Source: an uncultured bacterium (lineage in GTDB: Bacteria; Cyanobacteriota; Vampirovibrionia; Gastranaerophilales; Gastranaerophilaceae). From it: a stretch of 36,124 nt of DNA. Under the pieces are notes generated by a model that worked only from the letters and a program-made list of their open reading frames with translations, was not told the origin of the DNA and ran no database searches. The stretch covers positions 1-36,124 of the forward strand of contig CADBUZ010000023.1 in assembly GCA_902797985.1 (NCBI GenBank), in the 5' to 3' direction. Made by a program: the position numbers and the translations under genes. This document shows, piece after piece, positions 1-8,486 of this stretch. Each line of letters opens with the position of its first letter. Position 1 is the first letter of the stretch.

Positions 1-69
1 TAATTTTTCTATGGTTTATTATTTCTAGGGATGTTATGATGTTGCAAAGAATAATAAATAGGAGAAAGT

Positions 70-347
70 ATGACTTCAATTTTACCTGATTATGCAATTA
101 ATCCGGAAAAAAATATACAATAGACGGAGTTGTTCAGTATATTTGGGATTCCCCGACAAGTACAAAATATACTATTAAAAATATTGATTTTGATACAACA
201 TATAGTCAGATAGCTCAAGAAGTTTCAGGTTGGTTAAAAGAAGGTAACAAATATATTTATGCAACTCAAGTATTGCAAGAGGGCAGTACAAAAGAAATAA
301 ATACTTTACTCGCATTTTATGATAAAGCTTTTAATGTAAAGGGTTAA
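70..347 (+). pseudogene. Frameshifted small protein gene, unknown function
   Basis: An ATG at 70 follows a good Shine-Dalgarno (AGGAG at 60-64). It opens a reading frame that stops after 17 codons at 121-123. The codons that would continue it lie in the next frame, from about 113 to the TAA at 345-347, and encode roughly 77 ordinary residues including a DGVVQYIWDSP stretch and an acidic, aromatic C-terminal half. One extra A in the seven-A run at 107-113 would join both parts into a 92-residue protein beginning MTSILPDYAINPEKKYTIDG. I do not recognise the family. The break could be a true mutation, a sequencing error in a homopolymer, or a slippage site. It ends 5 bases before a MITE-like element. 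Confidence 0.6.
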
Positions 348-352
348 AGGGG

Positions 353-538
353 TAAATTATAGTTTAGCAATGAACGAAGTTCGTCGCTAAACTATGGTCG
401 TTAAGACGTTAAGTCGTTAAGACGTTAGGTTCATTTAGTCGGCAAAGCCGACTATTTTATAATAATATGTAAAATTGAACCTCACGACCTAGCGACCTAG
501 CGTCCTAGTATCTGTTTAGCTCGATAAACTATAATTTA
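353..538. mobile_element. MITE-like palindromic element, copy A
   Basis: A non-coding, fully palindromic unit with perfect 14-base terminal inverted repeats (TAAATTATAGTTTA at 353-366, its complement at 525-538). Inside the left end is a hairpin with a GAA loop (361-393). Then come four 8-base units of the form NCGTTAAG (398-429), a central hairpin TAGTCGGC-AAA-GCCGACTA (436-454), and three units CGACCTAG or CGTCCTAG (485-508) that pair back to the left arm, partly through G-U pairs. The right end is a shortened form of the GTTTATCGAG hairpin seen in copy B at 15980-16134. No transposase is encoded, so it would be non-autonomous. Confidence 0.7.
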
Positions 539-623
539 ACATTGTTAATTTTTAGTTAATTTTTCAGGGATTTTTATAAAATTGATACATAATAATAATG
601 TAGATAGTAATTAAATATTAAGA

Positions 624-676
624 GGTAATATTTACCGACAATATCCCTAAATATTACTCCTTATATGAAAGGAGTA
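624..676 (+). promoter_or_regulatory. Thermometer-like 5' UTR hairpins of hsp20
   Basis: TACTCCTT (655-662) pairs perfectly with AAGGAGTA (669-676) around a 6-base loop. The right arm contains the whole Shine-Dalgarno of the Hsp20 gene that starts at 681. A second helix, GGTAATATTTA (624-634) with TAAATATTACT (648-658, one G-U pair), shares bases 655-658 with the first, so the two folds exclude each other. Occluding the Shine-Dalgarno with a short weak hairpin is how known small-heat-shock RNA thermometers work (fourU, ROSE, Synechocystis hsp17). Temperature control here is inference. Confidence 0.7.
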
Positions 677-680
677 CATT

Positions 681-1145
681 ATGAAATTTTTAATTAAAAA
701 ATCCCCTGATAGTTTTATCAAATCTGTTAATGATGAAATCAACACAATTTTAAACAGAAATTTTGATAGTTTATTTCCTGAGTTTGTGTATAACGAAGAT
801 TATACCGATACAAATAAATTATCAATGCCTGTAGAACTTCATGAACATGAGAAAGATTTCTGTGTTCAAGCAGAGCTTCCGGGAGTTAAAAAAGAAGATT
901 TAGATATTGATATTGATAAAAATTACATAACTATCAATGCTAAAAAAGAAGAAGAACATGAAGAAAAAGATTCTCATTATAAAAAATCCGAATTTAGATA
1001 TGGTGAATTTTCAAGAACTGTTTATTTTCCAAAAGATATTGATGTTGAAAAAACTACTGCAAAACTTGAACATGGTATTTTGAAAATTAATGCACCAAAG
1101 AAAGAAGTAGAAAAAGAAAGTATCAAAAAATTAACGGTTAAATAA
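681..1145 (+). CDS. Small heat shock protein, Hsp20/alpha-crystallin family
   Basis: A 154-residue ATP-independent holdase chaperone that binds unfolding proteins in the cytoplasm. The alpha-crystallin domain spans about 48-140: it opens with MPVELHEHEKDFCVQAELPGVKKEDL, given here only as its key P-V-x-L and ELPG features, continues with the F-R-Y-G-E-F-S-R-T segment and closes with the L-x-x-G-I-L-x-I motif (HGILKINAPK). The length is normal for bacterial class A Hsp20. The ATG follows AAAGGAG by 5 bases, and that Shine-Dalgarno is held in a hairpin (624-676). It is monocistronic, with a strong terminator 27 bases downstream. Confidence 0.93.
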   Translation: MKFLIKKSPDSFIKSVNDEINTILNRNFDSLFPEFVYNEDYTDTNKLSMPVELHEHEKDFCVQAELPGVKKEDLDIDIDKNYITINAKKEEEHEEKDSHYKKSEFRYGEFSRTVYFPKDIDVEKTTAKLEHGILKINAPKKEVEKESIKKLTVK

Positions 1146-1171
1146 TTAAGTTATTAACTCAAGATACACAT

Positions 1172-1203
1172 AAAAGGGGTGATTATCATCCCTTTATTTT
1201 TTT
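1172..1203 (+). terminator. Intrinsic terminator of hsp20
   Basis: AAAGGGGTGA and TCATCCCTTT form a 10-pair stem (one G-U) around TTA, followed by a T-run. Confidence 0.85.
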
Positions 1204-1295
1204 GTTTTTGATTTTATATATAAAATGCTTGTAAGCTATGTATATATTTATTTCCTTTGTTAATTTTTGTAAACAATTTGGTTCAAATTGAGCAA

Positions 1296-1325
1296 TTACT
1301 TTGCATTCGGCGTGTTTATTATAGT
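1296..1325 (+). promoter_or_regulatory. Possible promoter of the lipoprotein pair
   Basis: TTACTT (1296-1301), an 18-base spacer and TATAGT (1320-1325). It lies 44 bases before the first lipoprotein start in an otherwise empty AT-rich gap (1204-1368). The -35 is a weak match. Confidence 0.35.
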
Positions 1326-1368
1326 GTGTGCTCGTAGTTTCGTGTATTTGACAGAAAGAAGGTTTTTT

Positions 1369-2127
1369 ATGACAAATATTAAAGCTGTAAGTTTTACCCC
1401 AAATACGTTTGTGGATTCTAAAAAAGAGGCAAATGTTAGAAAATATGAACTTGTAGAAAATCCGCAAGTAATAAATAAATCTTTATTAGCATTAGCGGCG
1501 ATTGGTTTAGCTACTTTATCAAGTTGTTCGCAAAGCCCGATAGATATAGAATATGAAGATATGAACCCTAAACCAACTGAAATTATGGGTACAAAAAGTG
1601 CTCCGTATACAAAAAGAGTTTCTACTTCTGAGAGATTAGACAGTATATTTAATGCTTTGGGTATATTAAAATCTGATTCAGCGTCTATAAAAAATGTTAC
1701 AACAATAAATGCAAAAGATGATAATAATATTCAATATTGGATAAAACCAAATAGAATAAGTAATAATGTTGTGTACGGACAAGGTTTAACTATTTTACCT
1801 GATTGGTCAGAAGGTTCAAATTATGTGTTTAATGCAAAAGCTTCTCAAAATGGCGGAGTTGATGTAACAAAAACATATAAAGACGGTACTACATCCACTT
1901 ATAATTATAAATTAAATAATGATGGTACTGTAACAGAATATTTAGTCGTTGACAATGGTTATATGTTAGAAAATTCTGTTTATGAAAAACAAAATGACGG
2001 GAAAATAGTAAAAACGTTCTCTAATGGTGAAAAATGTGTATATGACAAAATAGGTAATAATAATGAATATCCGACTGAAATTTCATTTGATGCGAGGGTT
2101 TCCGATTGGGAAACCGATAATGTATAA
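1369..2127 (+). CDS. Lipoprotein paralog 1, unknown function
   Basis: A 252-residue protein started at the ATG after AGAAAGAAGG; an in-frame upstream start at 1288 has no ribosome site. Residues 1-36 are polar, 37-50 are hydrophobic (SLLALAAIGLATL), and L-S-S-C ending at Cys53 fits a lipobox, so it is probably lipid-anchored at the cell envelope. The mature part has a Y-W-I-K-P and V-V-Y-G-x-G core, then YKDGT, NDGTV, NDGKI and SNGEK turns that look like a short beta-repeat region near the C-terminus. It is clearly paralogous to the next gene, with the lipobox Cys at the same residue. I do not recognise a named family. The long polar stretch before the hydrophobic core is unusual for a type II signal. 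Confidence 0.85.
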   Translation: MTNIKAVSFTPNTFVDSKKEANVRKYELVENPQVINKSLLALAAIGLATLSSCSQSPIDIEYEDMNPKPTEIMGTKSAPYTKRVSTSERLDSIFNALGILKSDSASIKNVTTINAKDDNNIQYWIKPNRISNNVVYGQGLTILPDWSEGSNYVFNAKASQNGGVDVTKTYKDGTTSTYNYKLNNDGTVTEYLVVDNGYMLENSVYEKQNDGKIVKTFSNGEKCVYDKIGNNNEYPTEISFDARVSDWETDNV

Positions 2128-2165
2128 AGTATTGTATAGTATTAAAAATTATAAAGGCAGGTAGT

Positions 2166-2927
2166 ATGTTAAATGTTCAATCAACAAAAATCAATTTAAA
2201 TGAGTATGGGAAATCTCCAAGAGAATTAAATTCTCATAAGTTTGAACATGCAGACAATCCTCAATTTATAAACAAATCCCTGTTAGCATTAGCGGCAATT
2301 GGATTAGCTACTTTATCAAGTTGTTCAAAAGATTCTTATCTTGGACCGGATCTTGATGAGATTCAGTCAAAAGTAGAAATTGGTGATTCAACCAGATTTA
2401 GTTTTACCAACCCTCCTGTTATGTTGAATGAAAGAGTAGATAATATTTTTAAGGCATTAGGAATATTAAATGATACAACTTCATTAAGTGATGTAAAAAC
2501 TATAAGTTGCAGAGATAATAAAGATATTAGACATTGGATTAAGCCAACAAATGTATTTAGCAATGTCGTATATGGAAAAGGTATGTCTTTGCTTCCTGAT
2601 GATTCAGCAGGAGAAATTTATTCTTTCCAAATGACAAGTGCTCAAAACGGTGGCGTTAATGTTGAGAAAGTTTTCAATGACGGCATTGTACAAAAATTTA
2701 ATTATTTACAAAAAGATGATGGTTCTGTTGTTGAGTATGAAGTATTTGGCAAAAATTTTAAAGCAGAAAAATCGGTTTATAAAAAACTAGAAGATGGCAA
2801 TATTGAAAGAACTTTCTCAGATGGTTCAACAATTGTATATGGTGATATTAAACAAGATTTTCCTTATCCTACAGCCATAACATTTGATGGTTGTGTTACT
2901 GAAGATTATGAACAGTATGAATTTTAA
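2166..2927 (+). CDS. Lipoprotein paralog 2, unknown function
   Basis: A 253-residue tandem paralog of the preceding gene, 38 bases downstream and probably cotranscribed. A Shine-Dalgarno (AAAGGCAGG) precedes the ATG. It shares N-P-Q-x-I-N-K-S-L-L-A-L-A-A-I-G-L with the first copy and the lipobox Cys53. It also shares the R-H-W-I-K-P, N-V-V-Y-G-K-G and S-A-Q-N-G-G-V segments and the later YKKLEDGNIERTFSDGS turn. The first 30 residues and the segment just after the Cys have diverged most, and both copies end in an acidic tail. It probably sits on the same membrane face as copy 1. No enzyme motif was seen. A strong terminator closes the pair. Confidence 0.85.
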   Translation: MLNVQSTKINLNEYGKSPRELNSHKFEHADNPQFINKSLLALAAIGLATLSSCSKDSYLGPDLDEIQSKVEIGDSTRFSFTNPPVMLNERVDNIFKALGILNDTTSLSDVKTISCRDNKDIRHWIKPTNVFSNVVYGKGMSLLPDDSAGEIYSFQMTSAQNGGVNVEKVFNDGIVQKFNYLQKDDGSVVEYEVFGKNFKAEKSVYKKLEDGNIERTFSDGSTIVYGDIKQDFPYPTAITFDGCVTEDYEQYEF

Positions 2928-2971
2928 GCAGAATTATTAATATTTTTAAAATCAATGTATAATAGTATTTT

Positions 2972-3012
2972 AATACGGTTGGTATAAATTTTATACCAAC
3001 TGTATTATTTTT
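2972..3012 (+). terminator. Intrinsic terminator of the lipoprotein pair
   Basis: A 16-pair stem (2972-2987 with 2991-3006, one G-U) around a 3-base loop, followed by a T-run at 3007-3012. Confidence 0.9.
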
Positions 3013-3115
3013 GAAAATAGTTTTATTTATGTTCTCAAGATAGTATTCCGGCTAGCAAAAAATATTTTTATGCGTGTTAAAATAGATGTATGAATTGAGG
3101 ATGAGGAAAAGATTT

Positions 3116-6100
3116 ATGGCAATGAATTTAGACGCACTTAGAAAAATGTTATCAACAAAAGAAAATGTTGAAATTATAGATATAAATGAACAATATAATC
3201 ATTGTTTGGGTACTGCTAACAATAGAGGAAATATTGTTCTATATTTTAAAGGGTTAACTGACGTTTCGGATTTTCAGTATACAAGAAGCGGTAGAACTCT
3301 TATGATTAATTATGGTGACAGACTAAGACAAAGGGTTTATATAAAAAATTATTTTGCTGATGATAAAGGTACTACTACAAAATCAATGGTAAAATATATA
3401 CGTTATGATAACCCAAATAGCACAAGTTCAAAAGATAAAACGATAGATGTTTCTATTATTGATTCAGGTGCTTATCATACTGAAGGAATAGAATATACTT
3501 ATAATAAAAAAGGTGTTGTAAGCGGAGCAACCGTATTTTCTGACACAATAAATATGTATGATAGTTTGGATGAGGCTATCGGGAAAAATAATAAAGGTTT
3601 GACTATTAATGCAGGCAAAGGAAACGATAGTATTACAGGTTCTAAATTTAATGATACTATTACAGGAGGTGTTGGGGCTAACACATATAATTTTGATTTT
3701 GGTGTGGTATCAGGTGCTGACACTATTAAATTAACTAAAGGTGAAACACTCACTTTGAATATCACAAATGCCGGCAGTCAAATCGCTTTAAACGAGTTGT
3801 CATATAAAAAATCAGGCAACGATTTGTATATTTATCAAATAGTTGGAGCTGATAAAACGGAATCTGACAATAAGCTTATTATAAAAAATTATTTTAAAAA
3901 CACAGATAAAGTTTCAATAGGTGATGTTAAATTGATTGATTTTATATCATCAGCAGAATATCCTGTTTTGAATATTATAGGAAAAGGTAAAATAAAAGGC
4001 ACTGATTATAATGATAACATTACAGGAAGTTTAAAAAATGACACAATCACAGCCGGAAAAGGTGATGATTTTATCTCTACAGCAGGTGGTAAAGATACAG
4101 TTGTTTTAACAGGTGAATATGGACACGATATTATTGATTCAATCGGAAGTTCTAAAGTTACTCTTAAGTTAAGTTCGTTTGACTCTAAAAACTATAGTTA
4201 TGACAGTAATAATTTAACTTATACGACTGATGAAAAATCAAGTTTTCAATATAATGATTTTATGTCAGCTGATAAAGATGCTGCTGATTTGTGGATTAGC
4301 GCAAAAAACAAATCTTATCATATAATTAATGAAAAAAGTAATTTAGAAACAGATTATTCTACGAATAAAAACAATAATGTAATTTTCTTATCCGCAGGTG
4401 ATAATCAAAAATATACAGGTGCTAAAAATCAAAAAGGGATAAACGTAATTTATTCCGTAAACGGAAATAATAGTTATGTATATCAAGGCGGTAAAGATAC
4501 TTATGTAGATTACGGTACAACATCTGATAATTATAGTGCTACTATCAACAAAAATACAAAACTTGTTATTGATGACAAAGGCGGTGTTGATAGTTTAGTT
4601 TTAAATAATAAGGTTGACGATTTAGCATTATTCTTCGACACTGATAGTGACAGTTTTGGAGAGGATTTGTATATATATAATGCAAAAACAATGACATATT
4701 CAAATTTAACTAATGCAATAAAATCTAATAGCTATAAAGGTTCTATCGAAATTGACGATTATTTTTCTGATGGGAAAATAGAAAATATTAAATACGGTGA
4801 AACTAGTTTTGATATGGATGGTTGGACTTTATATGCCAAAACAGAAGTTTCTGATTGGTTAAATTCGTTAGAAAATGTTAAATTACATAAATCAGTTAAG
4901 GATGTATTTTTAACAGGTACGAAAGCTGAAAAAGTATCCTTGACTAATTTGTTTAAAGCTTTGAATTATTCTGAATATCAAAAACTTTATAATTCAGCAG
5001 TTAAGTATTCTGATTATAAGTTTGTAAAAGAAGGAAATGACTTGAAGATATTTATATCAGGGGATTTGAATACATCATATGAAAATTATTTCACAGCTGA
5101 TGACTATGATTCGATATCTTTTTATGCATTAGATAATGAGGGTAATTTTGGTCTTTATGAAATGGGTTCAAAAGAAAATCCTATCCATGTTGTGGCTACA
5201 TCTGAAACTATAGATGGGACAAAATATCATGATGTAATTGAAACAAAAGGCGAAACTAATATTAATTTATATGAAAGTGATGACGAAGTTGTGTTCCTAA
5301 AAGATTACACTTCTGATAAAGTAGTCACTACTGCTAATGGTTCAAAGGACACTTTTGTGTTTGAAGATAAGGAATATACTGATTTTTATACAAAAGGAAC
5401 TTTATCAGGTGCATATAGCGCAGGTGATCCATTGATTATTAAAGATGGAAATGATTTGAAAATCGGTGATATTACTGTTAAAAATGTTGATGGTATGCCA
5501 AACGAAATTCAGCTTGTTGATAAAAACGGCAAAACAAAAAATATAATCATAGGACAAGGTACGATAAACGGAACTCATGAAAGTGAAATTATAATTGGTA
5601 GTAATTCTGCTGATGTAATTAATACAAACGGTAGAAACGATTTGGTTTATATGGGTGAAGGAAAAGATATTCTTAACCTTACATCAACAACAGGTGATGA
5701 AACAGGTAAAAACACCGCTGAAATGATAGGTATCGGAGGAACTCATTCTATAAGTAATGACTTGGATGTGCCGGCAATTAGTGTTTATAGCGCATCAGGT
5801 GACGATACATATAATACAACATTAAAAGATTTTGGATTGTATATAGAAGATTATGCAGGAACTGATACATTAAATATTACATATTCCGACAATAATTTAA
5901 TGTATTTGTTTGATGTTGTTAATCCAAAACATGCAAGTGAAAATCCTACTATATATACGGATTTAATGATTTGTGATAAGAGTCAATTTACATCTGCAGG
6001 CATGAGTGCATTCTCAAGTCTGTCAGGTTCGGGCATGAAAGCTATAATGGAATCTATGCAAGGAACATTCGGTTATGCATGGATTGATGATTATTATGGC

Positions 6101-6328
6101 GGAGCTCAAAAAATTGAAAATATTAATATAATCAATGAAACGGATGGAACAACATCTGCTTTGGATATTGATACAGAGATAGCTTCAACTCAGGCTAAAA
6201 TTGCAGCGTGGTTATCCTCAACCAGCGGTTTCTTTAAGCCTTCTCAAGATTATGCAACAGCTTGGGATGTTATTGAAGGCTCATCTACTTCAGATAAAAT
6301 GTATTTGGCTATGTTGTACATGAGTTAG
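3116..6328 (+). CDS. RTX-like (hemolysin-type Ca-binding repeat) large secreted protein
   Basis: 1070 residues, acidic and rich in Asn, Asp, Ser and Thr, with no N-terminal signal peptide. I chose the ATG at 3116 because GAGGAAAAG lies just upstream; an ATG 30 bases earlier lacks a site. Degenerate RTX nonapeptides (G-x-G-N-D-x-I form) occur at about residues 162-187 (NAGKGNDSITGS, NDTITGG), 288-325 (GTDYNDNITGS, GKGDDFIS), 696-710 and 815-850. A GDDTYN / AGTDTL block sits near 895. Many repeats have lost the second Gly or the Asp, so only some sites should bind calcium. Export by a type I system is the family norm, but no transporter genes are in the window. No protease or lipase domain was recognised; a surface-layer, adhesin or structural role is possible. 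Confidence 0.8.
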   Translation: MAMNLDALRKMLSTKENVEIIDINEQYNHCLGTANNRGNIVLYFKGLTDVSDFQYTRSGRTLMINYGDRLRQRVYIKNYFADDKGTTTKSMVKYIRYDNPNSTSSKDKTIDVSIIDSGAYHTEGIEYTYNKKGVVSGATVFSDTINMYDSLDEAIGKNNKGLTINAGKGNDSITGSKFNDTITGGVGANTYNFDFGVVSGADTIKLTKGETLTLNITNAGSQIALNELSYKKSGNDLYIYQIVGADKTESDNKLIIKNYFKNTDKVSIGDVKLIDFISSAEYPVLNIIGKGKIKGTDYNDNITGSLKNDTITAGKGDDFISTAGGKDTVVLTGEYGHDIIDSIGSSKVTLKLSSFDSKNYSYDSNNLTYTTDEKSSFQYNDFMSADKDAADLWISAKNKSYHIINEKSNLETDYSTNKNNNVIFLSAGDNQKYTGAKNQKGINVIYSVNGNNSYVYQGGKDTYVDYGTTSDNYSATINKNTKLVIDDKGGVDSLVLNNKVDDLALFFDTDSDSFGEDLYIYNAKTMTYSNLTNAIKSNSYKGSIEIDDYFSDGKIENIKYGETSFDMDGWTLYAKTEVSDWLNSLENVKLHKSVKDVFLTGTKAEKVSLTNLFKALNYSEYQKLYNSAVKYSDYKFVKEGNDLKIFISGDLNTSYENYFTADDYDSISFYALDNEGNFGLYEMGSKENPIHVVATSETIDGTKYHDVIETKGETNINLYESDDEVVFLKDYTSDKVVTTANGSKDTFVFEDKEYTDFYTKGTLSGAYSAGDPLIIKDGNDLKIGDITVKNVDGMPNEIQLVDKNGKTKNIIIGQGTINGTHESEIIIGSNSADVINTNGRNDLVYMGEGKDILNLTSTTGDETGKNTAEMIGIGGTHSISNDLDVPAISVYSASGDDTYNTTLKDFGLYIEDYAGTDTLNITYSDNNLMYLFDVVNPKHASENPTIYTDLMICDKSQFTSAGMSAFSSLSGSGMKAIMESMQGTFGYAWIDDYYGGAQKIENINIINETDGTTSALDIDTEIASTQAKIAAWLSSTSGFFKPSQDYATAWDVIEGSSTSDKMYLAMLYMS

Positions 6329-6354
6329 TATAAATTTATAGTTTATAATATTGG

Positions 6355-6390
6355 AAAAGGACTTGATATATTATATATTAAGTCCTTTTT
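6355..6390. terminator. Bidirectional intrinsic terminator
   Basis: A 16-pair stem (6355-6370 with 6374-6389, one G-U) with A and T runs on its two sides, lying between convergent genes (the RTX-like gene and the transglycosylase). Confidence 0.88.
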
Positions 6391-6398
6391 ATAAGTGT

Positions 6399-8360
6399 TT
6401 ATTTGTAAATATTTGAATACATCCAATAGCTTTTAAAAACTTTTTTTACATAAGTTTGGGTTTCCGGGTAAGGTATTTTTTCTACAAAATCATCAATATC
6501 GATGAAATTTAATTTTTTTAGCCAATTATCAACACTATACCAACCGCCATTATATGCCATAACGGCATATATATCTTTATCCCACAAGGAGGCTTTCATT
6601 TTAGAATAATATAAACTTCCTAATCTGATATTGTTTTCCGGATTATATAAGTTGTTATCTAAATTGTGTATGGATGCGATTTCATTGGCTGTTGCAGGCA
6701 TTAGTTGCATTAAGCCAATAGCTCCTACAGGGCTTTCTATATTAGAGTTAAAATGGCTTTCTTCTCTAATTATAGACAGTATCATTAGGCCATCTTCTTC
6801 GCCTCTATATTTATCGACATAGTTATAAAAGTTTAGAGGATAAACTAACCGCCATTTTGCGTCATCAAATTTTGGTTTAGGATATGTTTCCTCCATTTCT
6901 TTTTGAGCAGTTATAACGGATTGAACTATGTTTCCTTCTTTGTAATCTATCCAGCTTTGTACAAATTGGTTTTCTTTGTATAATTCAGATACAAAATCAT
7001 AATCTCCGACATCTATTAATTTTGATGCCATTTTTTGTTCGTGTCTGTCTGAACAAGGAAATTCTATTGGTTTTTGTTTTATTTTTTTTGAGATAAAAAT
7101 ATCTTTATTTTTATGCAATTGGCAATAAGCACGATAGCTATAATAACTATCAGGATATTTTGATATTACACCTCTGTAATAACTTTTTGCTAAAGATGAG
7201 TTGTTTTTGTATTCGTATATTTTGCCCATCCAAAACATTACGGCAGGTGCTGTATCAGAGGTTTGGAAGGATGCAAGGTGTTTTTGCCCCAGCTTTATTG
7301 CTTCATCATAATGTTTTTTATTTACATTAGAATAAAATACTTTATATAATGCTTCTGCAGAAAAGGTGCTATTTGGGTACAATGTGAATATGTTTTCAAA
7401 AAGTTTATATTGTTCGGTTTCGTTTGTTGTGTATTTTGCTTTGAGGTAGGTGAAATAGTCTGCATATATAGATTTTGGATATTTGTTTATAAGTGTATTA
7501 ATAGTAGTTATTTTATCAGACTTCGTGCTGATATATTCATCAATTGTATTATAAACATCTTCTTTTTCTAATTCCGCTGAAGCGTTTTCCAGCCCTTTGT
7601 TTATTATTTTTTCTGCATATTCAAGGTTATTATTTTTTAGTTCATTGAGAGAGTATTTTGCCCAAGAATTTTTAAACGGTGATTTTGCATAATAATTACT
7701 TGCTTGTTTATATTGTTCTCTTTTAAAATACGAATTGGCAATGGCTAAATTATCTTCAGGCGAAATGACAATTCCTAAATTTTCAATGTTATCAATAGAT
7801 TGTTGAGCAAATCTGCCATCAGGTGATAATTTAACGTATCTGATAAAATGACTGAGTGCCTTATTTTTTAGTTTTTTGCGTTTCCAATAAAACCTTGTTT
7901 TATTAGCTTTATTCATATCAATACTTGCAACATAATATTCTGATGCGAGAGCATAATCTGTGTGTGGAAAGTATTTAATAATATGTAAAAAATGTTTTTT
8001 TGCAGAACGACTATTTTGTTCATAAAGTAAGGATGCAAGATTGTATTCACTAACTACATATAATTGTGAATTTGGAAATCTAAATAATAGTGACTTATAA
8101 TTGCGTTTCGCTGCAGAATAGTCGCCTAAAAGAGTTGCACTTCTTGCTCGTCTGAATATTGCAGGCGGTTTTATATCCGAAAATAAAGATATTTTCCCAA
8201 AATATTTGTATGAAGCTTGGTAATTTTCTTTTTTATATTCTGAAAGAGCAATTTTGTAATTTTTCAAATCACTTTTTTCAGAAATTTTAGAATGTACAAA
8301 TCCTGCTCCGCAAAGAGTTATAAGTATTAATATTATAAGTGTTATAATTTTTTCTTTCAT
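6399..8360 (-). CDS. slt: Soluble lytic murein transglycosylase (Slt-like) with TPR-type superhelix
   Basis: 653 residues. An N-terminal hydrophobic segment (about 5-22) exports or anchors it at the periplasmic face. Residues 30-480 are TPR-like helical repeats (several A-x-x-x-Y and Y-P-x-S turns), as in the Slt70 doughnut. The C-terminal SLT domain shows the catalytic REES motif (Glu534-Ser535), then GLMQLMPATA, NIRLGSLY and AYNGG, the last differing from the usual AYNAG. It cleaves the MurNAc-GlcNAc bond of peptidoglycan, forming 1,6-anhydro ends. The ribosome site is weak (GGTGA, 10 bases away). It is separated from rplL by a terminator, so it is transcribed alone. Confidence 0.92.
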   Translation of the reverse strand: MKEKIITLIILILITLCGAGFVHSKISEKSDLKNYKIALSEYKKENYQASYKYFGKISLFSDIKPPAIFRRARSATLLGDYSAAKRNYKSLLFRFPNSQLYVVSEYNLASLLYEQNSRSAKKHFLHIIKYFPHTDYALASEYYVASIDMNKANKTRFYWKRKKLKNKALSHFIRYVKLSPDGRFAQQSIDNIENLGIVISPEDNLAIANSYFKREQYKQASNYYAKSPFKNSWAKYSLNELKNNNLEYAEKIINKGLENASAELEKEDVYNTIDEYISTKSDKITTINTLINKYPKSIYADYFTYLKAKYTTNETEQYKLFENIFTLYPNSTFSAEALYKVFYSNVNKKHYDEAIKLGQKHLASFQTSDTAPAVMFWMGKIYEYKNNSSLAKSYYRGVISKYPDSYYSYRAYCQLHKNKDIFISKKIKQKPIEFPCSDRHEQKMASKLIDVGDYDFVSELYKENQFVQSWIDYKEGNIVQSVITAQKEMEETYPKPKFDDAKWRLVYPLNFYNYVDKYRGEEDGLMILSIIREESHFNSNIESPVGAIGLMQLMPATANEIASIHNLDNNLYNPENNIRLGSLYYSKMKASLWDKDIYAVMAYNGGWYSVDNWLKKLNFIDIDDFVEKIPYPETQTYVKKVFKSYWMYSNIYK

Positions 8361-8434
8361 TTAAAATATTCACCGTTAATATAGTTTATATTACCATGAA
8401 CACACAAATGTCCTTAAAATTAAAATGAAAAAAT

Positions 8435-8466
8435 AAAAGAGGTCACGAAAACTCGTGACCTCTTTT
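8435..8466 (-). terminator. Intrinsic terminator of rplJL
   Basis: A perfect 14-pair stem (AAAAGAGGTCACGA at 8435-8448 with its complement at 8453-8466). It is T-rich after the stem on the minus strand and ends the rplJ-rplL unit before the transglycosylase gene. Confidence 0.9.
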
Positions 8467-8486
8467 TATATAGAACAAACTATAAA

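Noticed and set aside
398-508. Tandem short units in the palindromic element looked like a CRISPR array
   Set aside because: The units are only 8 bases with no spacers, and the two arms are inverted, so it is a hairpin element and not a CRISPR.
6331-6345. Sequence resembling the MITE-like terminal repeat after the RTX-like gene
   Set aside because: One base longer than the repeat, no partner repeat, and it lies in AT-rich DNA where such matches arise by chance.
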